A stretch of 64,000 nt of DNA from Desulfobacter vibrioformis DSM 8776 (GCF_000745975.1 NZ_JQKJ01000002.1:186001-250000); one strand, 5' to 3'. Numbered from the stretch's first letter, positions 27,372 to 35,787 are shown. The notes: generated from the sequence alone by a model not told the origin. Program-made: numbers and translations.

Positions 27372-28520
27372 TTATGGGTTGTGATGGCTGCAATGCCCCT
27401 GTTTTTCCCTTACACATTTAATTGCGGCCTCAAGCTGATCCCGTCGGGGGGATGGGGTCCGGCAGGTATTTAAAACGTAATAGGCGGTCTGCAGCACTTG
27501 GGAGATACGGGGTTTTTGGGGCAGGGTATGAATATCCAGATATTTATCCAGCGTTTGGGTCCGCCGCCATCCATTGTGGTCGGAATAGACGCTCCATATT
27601 TTGGACTCCTCCGCCAGGTCCGCCTTTGTACGGCCGGTGGATTCCACCCAGTAATGAATAGTCCGGTTCATCAGATCAACAATACGTTCAGGCAGCGATG
27701 CAGGAGTCTTTTTTTGAACAATCCGGTTCCGGGCAGGGTCTGAATCAAGACATGAATCTTTGATTAACGCTGTGGCATCATTGATATCCGAAGCGTTGAG
27801 TTTGCTAAAAATTTTTTTGAGATAATGGTCTGCCGTTTCTTGACTGATGCCCAGCCCGGCGACAATCTGCCCGGTGTCCTCTCTTTTTGATATCCGCTTT
27901 AACACATCAATTTCCTGCTCGGACAATATTTTTTTGAGAAGTTTTTTTTTGACTTGTTCCACCGTCAATATGGCTTCCCCGGAGACAACGTCGATACATG
28001 AGATATTGCCAAGGGTTTCCATATTCTGGTCCGGGGAGAGTTCAAAGAGCATCATGCTGAGCCAGACGTCGCCCCTATCAGTCAATTCAAGCGTAATGTT
28101 CTGGTAGTGGACGCGGATCATTTTATTATGGTCGTTTCGCATCCGGTATTCCGCGATCACCTTGTAATTTTTGCGCTGATCAACCGGGAGGCCGGACACG
28201 TATTCCCAAACAAAGGCGGATCCGTTTATCATGATCATGGCATCAACCGGAATCAGCCGGTTTAAGGGATAGGCCAGTTTTTCCCGGTAAACGTTTTCAG
28301 GATCGAATCCAAAGTAATTAAAAAATTTGTCGGAAAGATAGAGAAAGTCATTTTTTACATAGTCCCAGACGATGGTAATCAAATTTCCCGTTGATTCCAT
28401 CTGTTCCCAAAAGGACCGCAAGCCGTCCGCTTTTGAGTAATCAGGAGCGGATGCAAAAGAGGGGTTCCCGCGTCTGTCCAGCACCAGTTCCCTGATTGCT
28501 TTTTCTACAGCCTTAGACAT
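27372..28520 (-). CDS. LuxR-type regulator with PAS-like sensor and unusual C-terminal extension
   Basis: A 382-residue protein. Residues ~35-190 look like a PAS/PAC-type sensor (TIVWDYVKNDFLYLSDKFFNYFG). A LuxR-type HTH follows at ~205-260 (LSEQEIDVLKRISKREDTGQ, QETADHYLKKIFSKL). Unlike ordinary LuxR proteins the HTH is not terminal: another ~120 residues follow, containing PERIVDLMNRTIHYWVEST and WRRTQTLDKYLDIHTLP, whose function I do not recognise. It stands alone between the two copies of the 139-bp repeat. An inverted repeat overlaps its likely promoter. The targets are unknown. Confidence 0.8.
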   Translation of the reverse strand: MSKAVEKAIRELVLDRRGNPSFASAPDYSKADGLRSFWEQMESTGNLITIVWDYVKNDFLYLSDKFFNYFGFDPENVYREKLAYPLNRLIPVDAMIMINGSAFVWEYVSGLPVDQRKNYKVIAEYRMRNDHNKMIRVHYQNITLELTDRGDVWLSMMLFELSPDQNMETLGNISCIDVVSGEAILTVEQVKKKLLKKILSEQEIDVLKRISKREDTGQIVAGLGISQETADHYLKKIFSKLNASDINDATALIKDSCLDSDPARNRIVQKKTPASLPERIVDLMNRTIHYWVESTGRTKADLAEESKIWSVYSDHNGWRRTQTLDKYLDIHTLPQKPRISQVLQTAYYVLNTCRTPSPRRDQLEAAIKCVREKQGHCSHHNP

Positions 28521-28543
28521 GCATTCCTCTCTAAAAACCCCCT

Positions 28544-28567
28544 CTTTATGGAAAATATTTCATAAAG
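28544..28567 (-). promoter_or_regulatory. Inverted repeat upstream of the LuxR-type gene
   Basis: CTTTATG and CATAAAG flank ten A/T-rich bases, centred ~35 bp upstream of the start codon. This is operator-like in size and position. Confidence 0.35.
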
Positions 28568-28634
28568 AATAGGAACTTCCTTTTTGTCTGGCAAGGTATA
28601 GCAAATCATGACAAGATCATCAAGATCCTGAAAT

Positions 28635-29144
28635 ATGGCCTATTGCCTGATGCCCAATCACATCCACCTGATTGCAGTTCCTGAAACCAAGGATGGATGA
28701 AATCTGGCAATCGAGGAAGCGCACAGGCGGTATACGATAATGATCAACTTCAGGGAAGGTTGGCGCGGTCATTTATGGCAGGGGCGGTTTGCGTCATTCA
28801 TCATGGAAGAAAGTTAATTATTGGCGTGTACACGGTATATTGAGTATAATCCAGTCCGTGCCGGTCTTGCAAAACGTCCTGAGAATTGAAATGGGGCAGC
28901 GCCGGAGCACATATGGATGAAATGGATGACGTTCTTGTTAAAAAAAGCCCCACTTCTCAAGATTGTCAATGCGCCCTGGGATGATTTTTTATCTTTTGAT
29001 AGCAAAGCATCTGAAATTGAATTGTTCAGAAAGCATGAACGGACCGGCCGACCGTTGGGAAAAACAACTTTTGTAAAACAATTGGAGACTATTTTAGACA
29101 GACGTCTCAGGCCGAAAAAGGCTGGTCGAAAGGAAAATAGGTAA
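28635..29144 (+). pseudogene. Decayed REP-associated tyrosine (Y1) transposase
   Basis: A 5'-truncated and degenerate relative of the RAYT/IS200-like Y1 transposases. It opens with AYCLMPNHIHLIAVPETKDG, which contains the HxH metal site of the family, then an in-frame TGA, then EEAHRRYT and the segment HLWQGRFASFIMEE, a TAA, RYIEYNPVRAGL, and finally the conserved tail LFRKHERTGRPLGKTTF. I count two in-frame stops and at least two single-base frameshifts, and the first third of the protein is missing. The catalytic tyrosine position is not preserved in a translatable context, so it must be inactive. Such genes mobilise short palindromic repeats, which may explain the repeat-rich surroundings. 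Confidence 0.88.
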
Positions 29145-29160
29145 GGTGTCCCCGGATTTT
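29022..29160 (+). repeat. 139-bp direct repeat, copy B (in the transposase remnant)
   Basis: The partner of 27160-27298. It begins inside the C-terminal coding part of the transposase remnant and ends GGTGTCCCCGGATTTT just past its stop, which may be the natural right end of the element. Confidence 0.93.
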
Positions 29161-29244
29161 ATGCGAGAAAACAGGGAACAGACCCCGTTTTATTTTTTTG
29201 TCCTCCAATTGATATCGGAGTAACTCCCTATCCTTAATAGGGGA

Positions 29245-29260
29245 TGGCATAAGATTTGCT
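29245..29260 (+). promoter_or_regulatory. Candidate sigma-54 (-24/-12) promoter of the PAS/AAA+ activator gene
   Basis: TGGCATAAGATTTGCT has the invariant GG and GC separated by exactly ten bases. It lies 104 bp before the activator ATG. A GTAAC half-site is just upstream (29220), suggesting autogenous control. Confidence 0.65.
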
Positions 29261-29274
29261 GCTATTTATTGATA

Positions 29275-29312
29275 GTTACCAGTTTAACAAAATAGTGAAC
29301 ACCATGGTAACG
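29275..29312 (+). promoter_or_regulatory. GTTACC...GGTAACG inverted repeat in the activator leader
   Basis: Divergent half-sites of the GTAACG motif lie between the predicted transcription start and the ATG of the activator. The same motif appears at the operon it faces, so this may be a feedback site. Confidence 0.45.
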
Positions 29313-29363
29313 CATATGTTTTCATAGTGCGGCCATAATACCCTTTGGACACAGGATCTGCCG

Positions 29364-30788
29364 ATGAAAAAGCATGAGATTTGGGATGTACCGTTTTTAA
29401 ATCAAATTCTTGACACCATGGCCGAAGGACTTTTCATCATGGATTCCAAAGGTGTGATTATCTCCTGGAACCGGTCCATGGAAAAGATCACCGGGTACAC
29501 GGCACAACAAGCCATTGGCAAGACCTGCGGTCTCATTGAGTGCAGCCGCTGTTTTGGCCATAACTGCCCGGCAGATATCCGGAAATGCGGCGTGATCGAA
29601 CACGGCAAAACCGAACCCAAAGAGTGCTTTATCCGCCACAGCCTGGGCCATGATGTCCCGGTCATCAAAAATGCCAGGCTGATAAAGGACGAAAATGACC
29701 GCATCCATGGCATTGTCGAGACCATCACGGATCTGACCGAACTTAAAAATGTCCGAAAGACTGCGGAAGAGGCCACCAGAAAACTTAAAAAAACCTATGA
29801 GTTGGGTAACATCATTGGAAAAAGCCCGGCCATACAGAATGTCTTTGATGCGATCCGGGCTGCGGCCAACAGCCAGGCAAGCATCCTTATCCATGGCGAA
29901 AGCGGCACGGGCAAGGAACTTGTGGCCGGGGCCATCCATTACAGCGGCACCCATGATGACAAGCCCATGGTAACGGTCAACTGTTCAGCCTTGTCGGAAA
30001 CGCTTTTGGAAAGCGAGCTGTTCGGCCATGTAAAAGGGGCGTTCACAGGCGCCCACAGGGACCGGAAAGGCCGGTTTGAAGAGGCGGACCAGGGCACCAT
30101 TTTTCTGGACGAGATTGGCGAACTCACCCCGTATATGCAGGTGAAACTTCTCAGGGTCCTCCAGGAGAGGGAGATCGAGAGGGTCGGAGACTCAAGAAAA
30201 ATCAAAATTGATATCCGGATTATCGCAGCCACCCACCAGGATCTTTTCCGCCTGGTCCGTGAAGGAAAATTTCGTGAGGATCTGTTTTACCGGCTCAAGG
30301 TTTTCCCTGTCTATGTGCCGCCGTTGCGGGAAAGAAAGTGCGATATCCCGATGCTGGTCAACCATTTCATGGGAAAGGGGAATAAAAGGGAAGGGAAAAA
30401 TATACTTAAAGTCAGCCCCGAAGCCATGAGAAAAATAATGGCGCATCCCTGGCCGGGAAACGTCCGGGAGCTGGAAAACGCCATAGAGCACGCCTTTGTC
30501 CTTTGCGAAGCAGGCCAGATCGAGTTAAAGGATCTTCCCATCGAAATCCTTGAAAAAAACAGTTTTCCGCTTCCTTCTCCAATGAACCGGTATCCGTCCC
30601 CTGAATTCTCCTATCAGAAAGTGACCCGGGAAAGCCTGATTCAACTGCTTGAACAATGCCACTGGAACAAGGCCGAAGTGGCCCGGCGCATTAATAAGAG
30701 CAGAACCTCTGTCTGGAAATACATGAAAAAATGGGATATCCCGCTGGATCCCCATGGTAACGCCCTCAATCCGTTACCTGTTAACTGA
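29364..30788 (+). CDS. Sigma-54-dependent activator with cysteine-rich PAS domain
   Basis: A 474-residue bacterial enhancer-binding protein. Residues ~10-125 form a PAS domain with an unusual set of cysteines (CGLIECSRCFGHNCP, then RKCGVIE), which could hold a metal/Fe-S centre or sense thiols. The AAA+ domain (~145-380) has Walker A HGESGTGKE, an intact GAFTGA sigma-54 loop, and FLDEIGEL; a Fis-type HTH (CHWNKAEVARRINKSRTSVWKY) ends the protein. It is followed, after a small minus-strand gene, by the TusA-Hdr operon, which has a -24/-12 promoter and matching palindromes; it is the likely activator of that operon and possibly of itself. Confidence 0.92.
   Translation: MKKHEIWDVPFLNQILDTMAEGLFIMDSKGVIISWNRSMEKITGYTAQQAIGKTCGLIECSRCFGHNCPADIRKCGVIEHGKTEPKECFIRHSLGHDVPVIKNARLIKDENDRIHGIVETITDLTELKNVRKTAEEATRKLKKTYELGNIIGKSPAIQNVFDAIRAAANSQASILIHGESGTGKELVAGAIHYSGTHDDKPMVTVNCSALSETLLESELFGHVKGAFTGAHRDRKGRFEEADQGTIFLDEIGELTPYMQVKLLRVLQEREIERVGDSRKIKIDIRIIAATHQDLFRLVREGKFREDLFYRLKVFPVYVPPLRERKCDIPMLVNHFMGKGNKREGKNILKVSPEAMRKIMAHPWPGNVRELENAIEHAFVLCEAGQIELKDLPIEILEKNSFPLPSPMNRYPSPEFSYQKVTRESLIQLLEQCHWNKAEVARRINKSRTSVWKYMKKWDIPLDPHGNALNPLPVN
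30757..30777 (+). promoter_or_regulatory. Palindromic GTAACG-N9-CGTTAC site (first copy)
   Basis: Six-base arms pair perfectly around CCCTCAATC. The site overlaps the last codons of the activator gene. The near-identical site at 31372 (spacer CTCCCCATC) supports a shared binding protein. A further GTAACG follows at 30790. Confidence 0.6.
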
Positions 30789-30910
30789 AGTAACGGTGTA
30801 GTTAATGGCACGGGTCGGGATCGAGTATACGGTCCCCAAAATTCAAAGCCGGGGGCTTGGTCCGGCCCCCGGCTTAACCCGCATCCTAGTCTGTGTGCGA
30901 ATCAGCCTTG

Positions 30911-31246
30911 TTAATAAGTACCTTCATTGCTTCTACACCCTGCTTCTTCTTCCTCTACCTGGCGGGCATATTCGGCGATATGCGCCAACTGTTCCATAAT
31001 TTGCTTTAATGACTTGATTACCGCTTCTTCGCCGTGCGCCAATGACATCCGGCGAGTGATCAGTTCTAAAAGCCTGGTATACCCCTTGATACCGCCACCC
31101 ATTGACTCTGACTTTACGGATTGGATTGCAAGTTCGATAACAGTGGACACTTCGTCTTCATTCATCTGGTCGGGATAATCCGCTTTGGGATTTGTCTTTA
31201 AATCGTTCAAAAAGGCCATGATGTTGGGATAAAAATCGTCTTGCAT
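30911..31246 (-). CDS. Small acidic protein of unknown function
   Basis: I do not recognise this 111-residue protein. It is hydrophilic and largely helical by appearance, with no membrane segment, and ends with an acidic stretch followed by a single Cys (EEEEAGC). A very strong ribosome site (CAGGAGGAT) lies seven bases before the ATG, which is the main reason to accept it as real. It sits in opposite orientation between the sigma-54 activator and the operon that the activator probably controls, and starts ~120 bp from the GTAACG sites upstream of the operon, so it may share that control region. Confidence 0.65.
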   Translation of the reverse strand: MQDDFYPNIMAFLNDLKTNPKADYPDQMNEDEVSTVIELAIQSVKSESMGGGIKGYTRLLELITRRMSLAHGEEAVIKSLKQIMEQLAHIAEYARQVEEEEAGCRSNEGTY

Positions 31247-31371
31247 GGATAATCCTCCTGTTCAATGGATATTAATTTACGGTGAATACGTTTTATGCAC
31301 GGATAAAAAGCATATCTTTAAATATAAAACCGGCTTGCCAAGTATCAAGGGGCATAAATTTGATTCGCATA

Positions 31372-31420
31372 GTAACGCTCCCCATCCGTTAACCCATTAA
31401 CTAAAGTAACCAAAGTAACG
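31372..31420 (+). promoter_or_regulatory. Likely upstream activating sequence of the TusA-Hdr operon
   Basis: GTAACG-N9-CGTTAA (31372-31392) is followed by the tandem nonamers AAAGTAACC and AAAGTAACG (31403-31420). The cluster ends ~110 bp upstream of the -24/-12 promoter, the usual distance for an enhancer-binding protein. Confidence 0.6.
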
Positions 31421-31532
31421 TCGGTACAGAACAGCCTGTGCCCCGGCTCTTGCCCACATCAGACAGCAAAAACTCTTTTAATTTCAGGGTGTTTTGACTT
31501 TTCACGATTTTCTTTTTCTCTTTTCCCCCCAC

Positions 31533-31548
31533 TGGCACCTGCCTTGCT
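31533..31548 (+). promoter_or_regulatory. Sigma-54 (-24/-12) promoter of the TusA-Hdr operon
   Basis: TGGCACCTGCCTTGCT matches TGGCAC-N5-TTGC(A/T) essentially exactly, with GG and GC ten bases apart. It lies 72 bp before the tusA-like start. The next operon genes follow without another visible promoter. Confidence 0.8.
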
Positions 31549-31619
31549 CTTATATGCTTTCATAGGGATCACCTTGAAATACACAAAATTTTCAACACAA
31601 AATGAAAGGAATAAAGATC

Positions 31620-31868
31620 ATGACGGATTTAAACACAATCGAAGCTGCAAACATCGCTGACGCCCGTGGAAGTGCATGTCCCGGTCCTCTTCTTGAAGCC
31701 AAAAAAGGCATTGGCAAAGTCCAGGTGGGCCAGATCCTTGAAATTCTGTCCAATGATGAAGGAACCCGGAATGATATCCCGGCCTGGGCCGGCAAGGTTG
31801 GACACGAATATATGGGCTTTCTTGAAGCTGACGGGTTTGACAGACATTTTGTCACCCGGAACAAATAA
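31620..31868 (+). CDS. TusA-family sulfur carrier protein
   Basis: An 82-residue SirA/TusA-fold protein. The sulfur-binding cysteine lies in ARGSACPGPLLEAKK (CPxP motif, residues ~16-30), where it can carry a persulfide. Family members relay sulfur between rhodaneses, DsrE proteins and target enzymes. AAAGGA precedes the ATG at 31620; an ATG six codons earlier lacks a ribosome site. It is the first gene of the sigma-54-controlled operon that also holds a DsrE-type gene at the other end, so it probably delivers or accepts sulfane sulfur for the Hdr-like complex. Confidence 0.9.
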   Translation: MTDLNTIEAANIADARGSACPGPLLEAKKGIGKVQVGQILEILSNDEGTRNDIPAWAGKVGHEYMGFLEADGFDRHFVTRNK

Positions 31869-31878
31869 GGCGGCGGCC

Positions 31879-32283
31879 ATGTCTTCCAAGGCAAATAAAA
31901 TATTAATCCTGGCTACGGAAACCTGCGCCTATCCGGGTGCGGATTCCGTGGGCCAGGCCCACTCCAGCTATCCGGCCAATACCTATATTCTCAGGGTCAA
32001 AGCCCCGGTGCTGTTCCCGGAATCCTTTTACATTGACTGTTTTAAAAAGGGCATCAGCGGGATCATCGTGATGTCCTGCGGGGAAGAGTGCCCCTATGAG
32101 GGGGCTTACAAGGCCCTGGCCGACCGGCTTAATTCGGTCTACCAGAAGATGAAGGCATTGAACCTGGATTTAAAGCGGCTTCGCCTGACTGCCATCTGCA
32201 CCGTGTGCAACCGCGCTTTTTTAAATGAGATCAACCAGATGAACGAACTGGTCAACAAACTGGGGCCGCCCCAGCCGGCATAA
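31879..32283 (+). CDS. MvhD-type hydrogenase/heterodisulfide reductase iron-sulfur subunit
   Basis: A 134-residue protein of the MvhD/FlpD family (hydrogenase delta subunit). Cysteines lie in CAYPGADSVG, MSCGEECPYEGAYK and ICTVCNRAF, in the family order, and would hold a [2Fe-2S] cluster. In methanogens MvhD passes electrons from a hydrogenase to HdrA during flavin-based electron bifurcation. Here it starts 10 bp after the tusA-like gene and precedes two HdrA-like genes, so it is likely the electron-entry subunit. No hydrogenase gene is present in the window. Confidence 0.87.
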   Translation: MSSKANKILILATETCAYPGADSVGQAHSSYPANTYILRVKAPVLFPESFYIDCFKKGISGIIVMSCGEECPYEGAYKALADRLNSVYQKMKALNLDLKRLRLTAICTVCNRAFLNEINQMNELVNKLGPPQPA

Positions 32284-32334
32284 TGACTCCGGCGGAACAA
32301 AGAAAACTGACCCACTCATCTATCAGGAGGAACC

Positions 32335-33627
32335 ATGCCCCCCATTCAACACTTTGACACCCTTGTGGTGGGCGCAGGAATATCCGGGCTCCAAACCGCC
32401 CTGGATCTGGGCGACCAGGGATACAAGGTCGCAGTCCTGGAAAAGGATGCGTCCATCGGCGGAAAAATGATCCGGCTATCCAAGGTCTTCCCCACCCTGG
32501 ACTGCGCCAGCTGCATCACCACGCCCAAGATGTCGTCGGCAGCCCACCATGAAAACATCACCTTGTTCACCTATTGCCGTTTGTCCGATTTAAAGCAGAC
32601 CCCGGCCGGTGTCTCGGCCAAAATTCGCCGGATGCCCCGGTATGTGGACTCAGACAAGTGCATTGGGTGCCGGAAATGCGAATATGTCTGCCCGGTATAT
32701 GTCCCGGATGAAGAACAGGGGGGCTTCAGCGCCAAAAAGGCGATTTCCATTCCCTTTTCCAACGCCATTCCCCAGTTGCCGGTGCTGGACCCCGGGTTTT
32801 GCATGCTCTGCGGACGGTGCGAAAAGGCCTGTCCCACCCAGGCCATCGACTATCTCCAGGAACCTGAAGATTTCACTATCCAGGCCAGAACCGCAGTGCT
32901 CACCACCGGGTTTGACATGCTGCCCAAGAAGAAAAATGTGCAATTTGGAAACGGCCGGATCCCCAATGTGATTGATTCGTTGCAGATGGAACGGCTTTTG
33001 GCTCCCCATGGCCCGTATAACAGAGTTCTGCGCCCATCCGACGGCATGGAGCCCGATTCTGTGGCCTATGTCCAGTGCGCAGGTTCCCGGGACAAACAAA
33101 TGGGCGTGCCCTATTGTTCGCGGGTCTGCTGCATGTATGCCATCAAGCAGGCCATGCTGCTGTCCGGTTCCCTGCCCCTGGCCGACATCACCATTTACTA
33201 CATGGATATCCGGGCCTTTGGCAAAGGATATGAACAGTTCTACCAGAATGCCAAGGCCATGGGTATTGAGTTTGTAAAGGCCAAGGTGGGCCGCATTGAC
33301 CAAGGAGAAAACGGGAACGTCAAGGTGCGGTACGAACGCCAGGACGGCGCAGGCATTGATACGGCCAGCCACGATCTGGTTGTCCTCTCCATGGGCATGG
33401 TGCCGGGCTGGGATCCTGCCGGTGTCTGTCCGGTGTCAACGGACACGGACAAGTTTATTACATCTGTCAAACCTAAAATATCTGCCGTACTCACGGACAT
33501 GGACGGGATATTTACCGCAGGCGCTGCGGCCGGTCCCAAGGATATTGTGGATTCCATCACCGAATCGGGAACCGCTGCCATGGAAGCAGCCAATTACATG
33601 GCCGGCCTGCCAGGGGAGGTTCAATGA
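32335..33627 (+). CDS. HdrA-like FAD/iron-sulfur protein (first)
   Basis: A 430-residue flavoprotein related to heterodisulfide reductase subunit A and QmoA. FAD-binding VVGAGISGLQTALDLG is at the N terminus; PTLDCASCITTPKM is the HdrA-type cysteine cluster; two ferredoxin-type clusters follow (CIGCRKCEYVCP and CMLCGRCEKACP, residues ~106-165); a second flavin/NAD segment is toward the C terminus (GIFTAGAAAGPKDI). A good AGGAGG lies ahead of the ATG. Its stop overlaps the start of the next hdrA-like gene by 4 bp. It probably moves electrons among flavin and Fe-S centres in a soluble Hdr-like complex. Confidence 0.92.
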   Translation: MPPIQHFDTLVVGAGISGLQTALDLGDQGYKVAVLEKDASIGGKMIRLSKVFPTLDCASCITTPKMSSAAHHENITLFTYCRLSDLKQTPAGVSAKIRRMPRYVDSDKCIGCRKCEYVCPVYVPDEEQGGFSAKKAISIPFSNAIPQLPVLDPGFCMLCGRCEKACPTQAIDYLQEPEDFTIQARTAVLTTGFDMLPKKKNVQFGNGRIPNVIDSLQMERLLAPHGPYNRVLRPSDGMEPDSVAYVQCAGSRDKQMGVPYCSRVCCMYAIKQAMLLSGSLPLADITIYYMDIRAFGKGYEQFYQNAKAMGIEFVKAKVGRIDQGENGNVKVRYERQDGAGIDTASHDLVVLSMGMVPGWDPAGVCPVSTDTDKFITSVKPKISAVLTDMDGIFTAGAAAGPKDIVDSITESGTAAMEAANYMAGLPGEVQ

Positions 33628-35405
33628 TGAAAGAGAACGATAAAAAAGTCGGCGTATATATCTGCTACTGCGGGGGCAATATCTCGGACCATGTGGATGT
33701 GGAAGCGGTCAGGAACCGGGTTGAAAAGATGCCCGGCGTGGCCGTGGCGAAAACCAACATGTTCATGTGTTCAGATCCCGGCCAGGAGCTGATCATCGAC
33801 GATCTGAAAAGCGGAAAAATTGACCGGGTGGTGGTGGCCTCCTGTGCCCCGAGCCTTCATGAAACCACCTTCCGGGGCGCCATTGAACGGGCCGGTGCCA
33901 ACCCCTTTATTTATGAGCATGCCAACATCCGCGAACAGGTCTCCTGGGTTCACCATGGTGATCCGGCCACGGACAAGGCAACGGTTCTTATTTCAGCAGC
34001 CGCCGCAAAAGCGAGAAAACTCAAACCCCTGGAACCCATCCGCGTGGATGCCAAAAAACATGCCGTGGTCATTGGCGGCGGCATTGCAGGGATCAAATCA
34101 GCCCTGGAGATTGCCCGTAACGGCATTGAGGTGGCCATCATCGAAAAGACCGGCAGCCTGGGGGGGAATTTGAACAATCTTGGCCGCCTGGCTCCGTCCG
34201 GGGAAAACGCCTCGGATATTCTTCAGGAGATTTTGGGCAAGGTTAAAGCCGCACCTTCCATCACCATCCACACCGGATGTGAGGTGACCGATGTCCAGGG
34301 GTATGTGGGAAATTTCACCCTGGATGTAAAGGGGCGCACCGATTCATTTAAAATTGATACGGGCGCCATTGTCATGGCAACAGGATCGGTGTCCTACCAG
34401 CCCTTTGAAGGAGAGTTCGGCTTTGGCACCTATCCCCAGGTCATCACCTTGCCCACCCTGATTGAAGCGCTCAAGCAAAGTAAATATCAGACGGAAACCG
34501 GCTGGTTTGAGTTTGGTGGCAAACCGGTGAGAAACATTGCCATGATTCACTGTGTGGGGTCCAGGCAGATCCCCGGAATCCATGAGCCCAGGGAGAACGG
34601 ACAACTCAACGAGTATTGCTCAAGGACCTGCTGTTCGGCCGTGCTCAACGCGGCCAACCAGATCAAGGAGCGCTTTGCCAAAACCCGGGTTGTTGACATG
34701 TACCGGGATATCCGGACCTATGGCCGGGGCCAGGAGGCGCTTTATGACCGGGCGTCAGCCAACAAGGTCGTATTCATGCGGTATGAGGCCGATGCCATGC
34801 CCACGGTTGAAAAAAGCAGTACCCCGGATTTCCCGTTAACCGTGAAAATCAAAGACGGCCTGACCTTTAACGAGGAGATGGACGTACCGGCGGATCTTGT
34901 GGTCCTTGCAACGGGCATCGAGCCCAGTGATGTATCCGGCCTGGCCTCGGCCATGAAACTGCCCGTGGGAACCGACCGTTTCCTGCTCGAGGTTCATCCC
35001 AAACTGAGACCTGTGGAATTCCCGGTCGCAGGCGTTTTTCTGGCCGGGACCTGCCAGGCGCCCATGGACGCGGGCGAGGCCTGTAATGCCGCAGGTGCCG
35101 CTGCCGCCAAAACCTGTGCCCTGCTCAGCAAAGGCGTGATTGAACTGGACCCCTTTGTGGCCGAGGTTAACCCGGACAAATGCCAGGGACACGGAAATTG
35201 CGTGGATGCCTGCATCAAGGAAGGGGCGCTCAAACTGGTTGACGTTCAAAGGGGAGGTAAAACCGTCACCCAGGCCCAGGTGACCGCAGCCATGTGTCTG
35301 GGGTGCGGGGCCTGTGCCGCAGTCTGTCCGGAAAAAGCCATTGATCTTAACGGATGGGCTTTGGAACAATATGAAGATATGGTGGATGCCATTGTTGCCG
35401 CCTGA
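33624..35405 (+). CDS. HdrA-like FAD/iron-sulfur protein (second)
   Basis: A 593-residue HdrA homologue, longer than the first. The N-terminal domain begins VGVYICYCGGNISDHVD with the HdrA cysteine pattern; FAD-binding VVIGGGIAGIKSALEIA is near residue 148; a conserved HCVGSRQ...YCSRTCC region is near residue 315-335; a C-terminal ferredoxin module carries CQGHGNCVDACIKEG and CLGCGACAAVCP (~515-580). A start one codon later is equally possible (ATGATG). HdrA1/HdrA2 pairs of this kind occur in bifurcating Hdr complexes. Overlap with the previous gene implies coupled translation and a shared complex. Confidence 0.92.
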   Translation: MMKENDKKVGVYICYCGGNISDHVDVEAVRNRVEKMPGVAVAKTNMFMCSDPGQELIIDDLKSGKIDRVVVASCAPSLHETTFRGAIERAGANPFIYEHANIREQVSWVHHGDPATDKATVLISAAAAKARKLKPLEPIRVDAKKHAVVIGGGIAGIKSALEIARNGIEVAIIEKTGSLGGNLNNLGRLAPSGENASDILQEILGKVKAAPSITIHTGCEVTDVQGYVGNFTLDVKGRTDSFKIDTGAIVMATGSVSYQPFEGEFGFGTYPQVITLPTLIEALKQSKYQTETGWFEFGGKPVRNIAMIHCVGSRQIPGIHEPRENGQLNEYCSRTCCSAVLNAANQIKERFAKTRVVDMYRDIRTYGRGQEALYDRASANKVVFMRYEADAMPTVEKSSTPDFPLTVKIKDGLTFNEEMDVPADLVVLATGIEPSDVSGLASAMKLPVGTDRFLLEVHPKLRPVEFPVAGVFLAGTCQAPMDAGEACNAAGAAAAKTCALLSKGVIELDPFVAEVNPDKCQGHGNCVDACIKEGALKLVDVQRGGKTVTQAQVTAAMCLGCGACAAVCPEKAIDLNGWALEQYEDMVDAIVAA

Positions 35406-35448
35406 AACCAACCTGTTATCCGTTTCAGGGAAGGGGGAGAAACAGATC

Positions 35449-35766
35449 ATGGAAAAACCAGATAACGATGCCAGAAAAAAGGCCATGAAAAATCTAAGGG
35501 CCAAAAGAAAAGAGACCATTGCGAAAAGTACCGCAATGATGAAACAGCAGAAAAAACAGGTTCAGGCGATCCTGGACTTTCTTGAAGCAGGGGAAGCCAC
35601 CATCCCGCAAATCGCCCTCAATGTCCATATGCCCACTGACAAAACCCTGTGGTATATGGCCACCTTGAAAAAGTACGGGCAGATTGTGGAAGGCCCCAAG
35701 GACGGTGCATTTTTTAAATACAGATTAAATGCCGGCCCCGGTGCCCCAAAAGAGAACGCAACCTAA
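35449..35766 (+). CDS. Winged-helix-like protein in the Hdr operon
   Basis: A 105-residue protein with a lysine-rich coiled N terminus (residues ~5-40) and a winged-helix-like domain (QVQAILDFLEAGEATIPQIA, then LWYMATLKKYGQIVEGPKDG). AAGGGGGAGA sets the ATG at 35449. It could be a DNA-binding regulator or, as with small helical partners in electron-transfer operons, a scaffold or assembly factor. It sits between the second hdrA-like gene and hdrC, 22 bp before the latter. I do not recognise a named family. Confidence 0.75.
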   Translation: MEKPDNDARKKAMKNLRAKRKETIAKSTAMMKQQKKQVQAILDFLEAGEATIPQIALNVHMPTDKTLWYMATLKKYGQIVEGPKDGAFFKYRLNAGPGAPKENAT

Positions 35767-35787
35767 GGAAAAAGCAAAGGTATCAAT

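Noticed and set aside
31879-32283. Selenocysteine (in-frame TGA) in the MvhD/Hdr-type genes
   Set aside because: All the Hdr-type frames are continuous with Cys at the expected cluster positions, so no selenocysteine read-through is needed, despite the selenium-type LysR regulator elsewhere in the window.
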